From the NCBI GenBank assembly GCA_965205545.1, contig OZ242170.1:2542001-2606000 (forward strand): a DNA stretch of 64,000 bases, read 5' to 3'. Position numbers and translations under genes: made by a program. The DNA is from Bin55 sp965205545. GTDB taxonomy: Bacteria > Pseudomonadota > Gammaproteobacteria > Pseudomonadales > Azotimanducaceae. Positions 61,727 to 64,000 of this stretch are shown in pieces (within the stretch, counting starts at the first letter, position 1; every line of letters begins with the position of its first letter). Under the pieces are notes generated by a model. The model did no database searches, was not told the DNA's origin, and saw only the letters and a list, made by a program, of their open reading frames with translations.

Positions 61727-64000
61727 TCAATTTTCGTTTTGAATTTTAGTCCACCGAATTGCATCAGCGTACACAATCAATCCGTCTGACCGATTTGAGA
61801 CCTGCACTTCCACGTCAGAATCACCTAACTCAAACGCTCCCAACCGATTCCAGCCCAGTGTTCCATTCATCGCATTGAATTCAATTTTCTTGGTTTGACC
61901 GGATTGAACCACCCAAATGTTGTAGGTTGCCTGACTATGCATAGTTCTTGATAGTCGTTCGGACGTTAACCAACTGTGGGATCCCTGATTCACTAGTTGT
62001 ACAACTCTTGGGTTTACGGGCATGTGAAAGTCCAATTGCCAGCTACCGGATTCTGGCAACGAGCATTTGAATGTAGTGATTACCTCCTTGCGACGAGAAA
62101 TTCCAATTGCAGCCGTTCGTCGGTATTTGCCGTGAGCCCCTTCCAACCTAACCCTGGACCAAGTGGGTGGCAGGGGATCGTTTTCAATGTAGATCGGCAA
62201 ACCGACATCTGTATCCCTAGCTTTTTGTCGTCTACTGAAGTCAAACTGGCTTTCTTCGTTGTGTGTAGAGTAGGCGTCTATTGTGAAATTCCGGTCTAGG
62301 TCGTCTACAACTATGGCCTTGTCAACTTCCCAAGCTTCATTGACAATTTCGATCTCATTCCCAGCAATCCCCAATTGTTGTGATTCGTCGCTATTGGGGA
62401 GAAGCACGATTACCCTTCCTTGGTTCAAGGAGACAAAAGTATTGATTCGCGCAGCTGTAGGGCGGTATGAGCTTGTCTTGCGGATGCGCAAAGTAGTGTT
62501 AGCAGGAACGATGTATGTTTTTGGAGGGTTTGCATTTGGGAATAAGTGAAAACCGGATTCACCTCGAGCTAGGTGAATGGAAATCACGCCCGATATGTTC
62601 TGATCGTTCCTAACCAGTAGGGTTGTCTCGTAGCTATCCAGTCCCTCTAGATCAACAACTCTATCGACAGCGACGGCATTGATCAGAAATCCCGGTAGTC
62701 CAGGTTTTTCGATCCAATCAATCAAATAGGAGAGTTCGGGTATCTCAAGTTCGCGCGATATTTGCGCGATATCGCTTAATGAAAAACTACTGCCTGAGAA
62801 ACGCGTGCGCAATGTGCTCAAGAAGTTGCTGATTGTGTCGGGACCTACGGCGTCAAGTAGCGATGAAGCTACAGTCTTGCACTTCATTGTTACGATTCTG
62901 CGAGAACGCTCCGAATCATTGCGAAAGTCAAGTTTCGTTAGGGCCTCTTGTAGTTCGTGCCAACCGGCATTGCTACCTTCAAATAGCAGGTTCATCAGAT
63001 CCACATTGTCGTCGATCAATCGATAGCGTGAAGGGGAAAATAGTCGATCTTCAACGAATCCTCGAACCTTACTCTTTGCGTGGTAGACGGCCGAGAAGTG
63101 AGGACGTGAATATGCGAGAGTAAATTGTCGGCCCGGCATTACGCCATGTGCCAGTTCATTCACAATGCAGTCGATTGCGCTAGCGCCAGGCCCGGTTGCC
63201 TGGGACCAGTGGTCGAGCAAATTTCGAGCACCTTCTCGAATGACATCGCCTCCGTATTGATCCCGTGTAAAGAAGGTATTCAATAGGCGAACTGCCCATT
63301 GGTGTCGTCGACTATCTCCTATGTCGAAGTTGTATCGCTCTAAAACCTGGTTGAGTTTGATGCCGGGGAGCGACCACTCTCGTAACATCAGCAATCCCGG
63401 TGCAGCAATGACGCTACCCATCTCCCAGCCTCCACCATAGGTACGAAGACTTGATGGAACCTCCACAAGCGATAGCACTGACAAAGGATAGGAAAAACCG
63501 TTGTTCTCCAGCTCTTTGAACATTTCCTCCAACGTGTCCCGAATTGCGGGAGCATGCTCTGCCAAGTAGACAAGCCTTTGGGCGTGCCTACGGTGCAGAA
63601 GTACTTCGGCATTGACTCCACTTAGGTCCCAGCCAAGTTCAACGAATTCCGACGCAATCAACGTAACACTGGCCACTGGGACTTGCGGTGAGACTTTGAA
63701 CCGATTTTGGTGTCTTCCGGACTGAATCAATTCCTTGTGCACACTCGCAATCGTCCAGTTGCTTGGCACAGAAACGGTTAGATCGACATCAAAAAAATCG
63801 AGTGCCTTGTCTTCCAATATTTCTTCGTGAACCGACACTCCAAGTGTCGGGAGCCATTTGATTGCGGGCAAAAGTGCCACATAGCGCGTGTCGTAAAGCG
63901 ATGCATCCGTCCCTAGCCCTCTCGTAAAGTAAGAGGTTGAGTTCCAATCGTGTTGAAGATCGATGGATTCGTCGAGATATGCGAAACGAATATCTGGCAA
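61727..64000 (-). CDS. M1-aminopeptidase-like protein with golvesin-like C-terminal domain (N-terminus outside window)
   Basis: At least 757 residues, open at the window edge; the TTG there is not necessarily the start. The middle resembles M1-type aminopeptidase regions attached to ABC-permease-like proteins: YPLSVLSLVEVPSSL then YGGGWEMGSVIAAPGLLML. Numbering from the edge, GGGWE at 189-193 sits where M1 enzymes have GxMEN, and NELAH at 281-285 is the nearest approach to HExxH. No true HExxH is visible, so catalysis is doubtful. The last 100 residues (WNRLGAFELG, VYADAIRW) match golvesin-like carbohydrate- or surface-binding domains. Confidence 0.6.
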   Translation of the reverse strand: MPDIRFAYLDESIDLQHDWNSTSYFTRGLGTDASLYDTRYVALLPAIKWLPTLGVSVHEEILEDKALDFFDVDLTVSVPSNWTIASVHKELIQSGRHQNRFKVSPQVPVASVTLIASEFVELGWDLSGVNAEVLLHRRHAQRLVYLAEHAPAIRDTLEEMFKELENNGFSYPLSVLSLVEVPSSLRTYGGGWEMGSVIAAPGLLMLREWSLPGIKLNQVLERYNFDIGDSRRHQWAVRLLNTFFTRDQYGGDVIREGARNLLDHWSQATGPGASAIDCIVNELAHGVMPGRQFTLAYSRPHFSAVYHAKSKVRGFVEDRLFSPSRYRLIDDNVDLMNLLFEGSNAGWHELQEALTKLDFRNDSERSRRIVTMKCKTVASSLLDAVGPDTISNFLSTLRTRFSGSSFSLSDIAQISRELEIPELSYLIDWIEKPGLPGFLINAVAVDRVVDLEGLDSYETTLLVRNDQNISGVISIHLARGESGFHLFPNANPPKTYIVPANTTLRIRKTSSYRPTAARINTFVSLNQGRVIVLLPNSDESQQLGIAGNEIEIVNEAWEVDKAIVVDDLDRNFTIDAYSTHNEESQFDFSRRQKARDTDVGLPIYIENDPLPPTWSRVRLEGAHGKYRRTAAIGISRRKEVITTFKCSLPESGSWQLDFHMPVNPRVVQLVNQGSHSWLTSERLSRTMHSQATYNIWVVQSGQTKKIEFNAMNGTLGWNRLGAFELGDSDVEVQVSNRSDGLIVYADAIRWTKIQNEN

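Noticed and set aside
1..64000. tRNA, rRNA, CRISPR or insertion-sequence signals
   Set aside because: No GGTTCGAATCC-type arms in intergenic DNA, no repeat-spacer pattern and no transposase-like frame were seen by eye; a dedicated RNA scan was not possible.

Overview
The window looks like chromosomal core DNA of an aerobic, Gram-negative gammaproteobacterium, probably uncultured and marine; the habitat is inference from gene content. The class assignment rests on conserved gene neighbourhoods: gatCAB divergent from mreBCD-yhdP-tldD; the block ptsO-rapZ-ptsN-hpf-rpoN-lptB-lptA-lptC-kdsC-yrbG; ibaG-murA-hisD; and zapE. Codon usage and base composition look even throughout. I see no insertion sequence, prophage, CRISPR array, rRNA or tRNA.

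Layout. 1-4.9 kb: the end of an alanine dehydrogenase, then a caa3-type cytochrome oxidase operon (coxB with a fused cytochrome c, coxA, coxC, a small subunit IV). 4.8-7.8 kb: a zinc-ribbon methyltransferase overlapping a YrbL-like gene, a DUF1499 membrane protein and a small phosphodiesterase. 8.0-19.2 kb is the most distinctive part. It has a 1415-residue TonB-dependent receptor with calcium-type DxDxDG loops, preceded by a good promoter and a leader with three hairpins and closed by a strong terminator. Two tandem copies of a TPR protein plus FG-GAP/ASPIC protein module follow, all joined by ATGA overlaps and all apparently exported or lipoproteins. 19.2-23.5 kb (minus): ferredoxin/thioredoxin-reductase-like flavoprotein and gatCAB. 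23.8-33.0 kb (plus): mreBCD, yhdP, tldD, pmbA. 33-39.9 kb (minus): nitrogen PTS, sigma-54, Lpt export and Kdo synthesis genes. 40-43.9 kb (plus): ibaG, murA, hisD, zapE.

44-64 kb is more accessory. It holds a PQQ dehydrogenase with an N-terminal haem-c motif, a cysteine-free Fur, a fused double-ATPase peptide-type ABC protein, an SMP-30 lactonase, a QmcA/NfeD pair, two phytanoyl-CoA-dioxygenase-like proteins, an ADP-ribosylglycohydrolase overlapping surE, a Tat-exported sulfite dehydrogenase with its cytochrome c, a Gfo/Idh oxidoreductase, a beta-lactamase-fold serine hydrolase, a PA0069-type radical SAM protein and the C-terminal part of an M1-like protein with a golvesin-like end domain.

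How they fit: periplasmic donors (sulfite dehydrogenase plus cytochrome c, PQQ dehydrogenase) could feed electrons to the caa3 oxidase. The LPS/Kdo, Lpt, YhdP, MurA and MreBCD genes serve envelope building. The receptor and the four TPR/ASPIC proteins are the best candidate for an uncharacterised envelope system. Several usual members of the conserved blocks are absent from their positions (maf, rng, kdsD, mlaFEDCB, hisG, pcm/nlpD/rpoS), so this lineage has compacted or rearranged these operons. Whether the missing genes are elsewhere cannot be told from this window.
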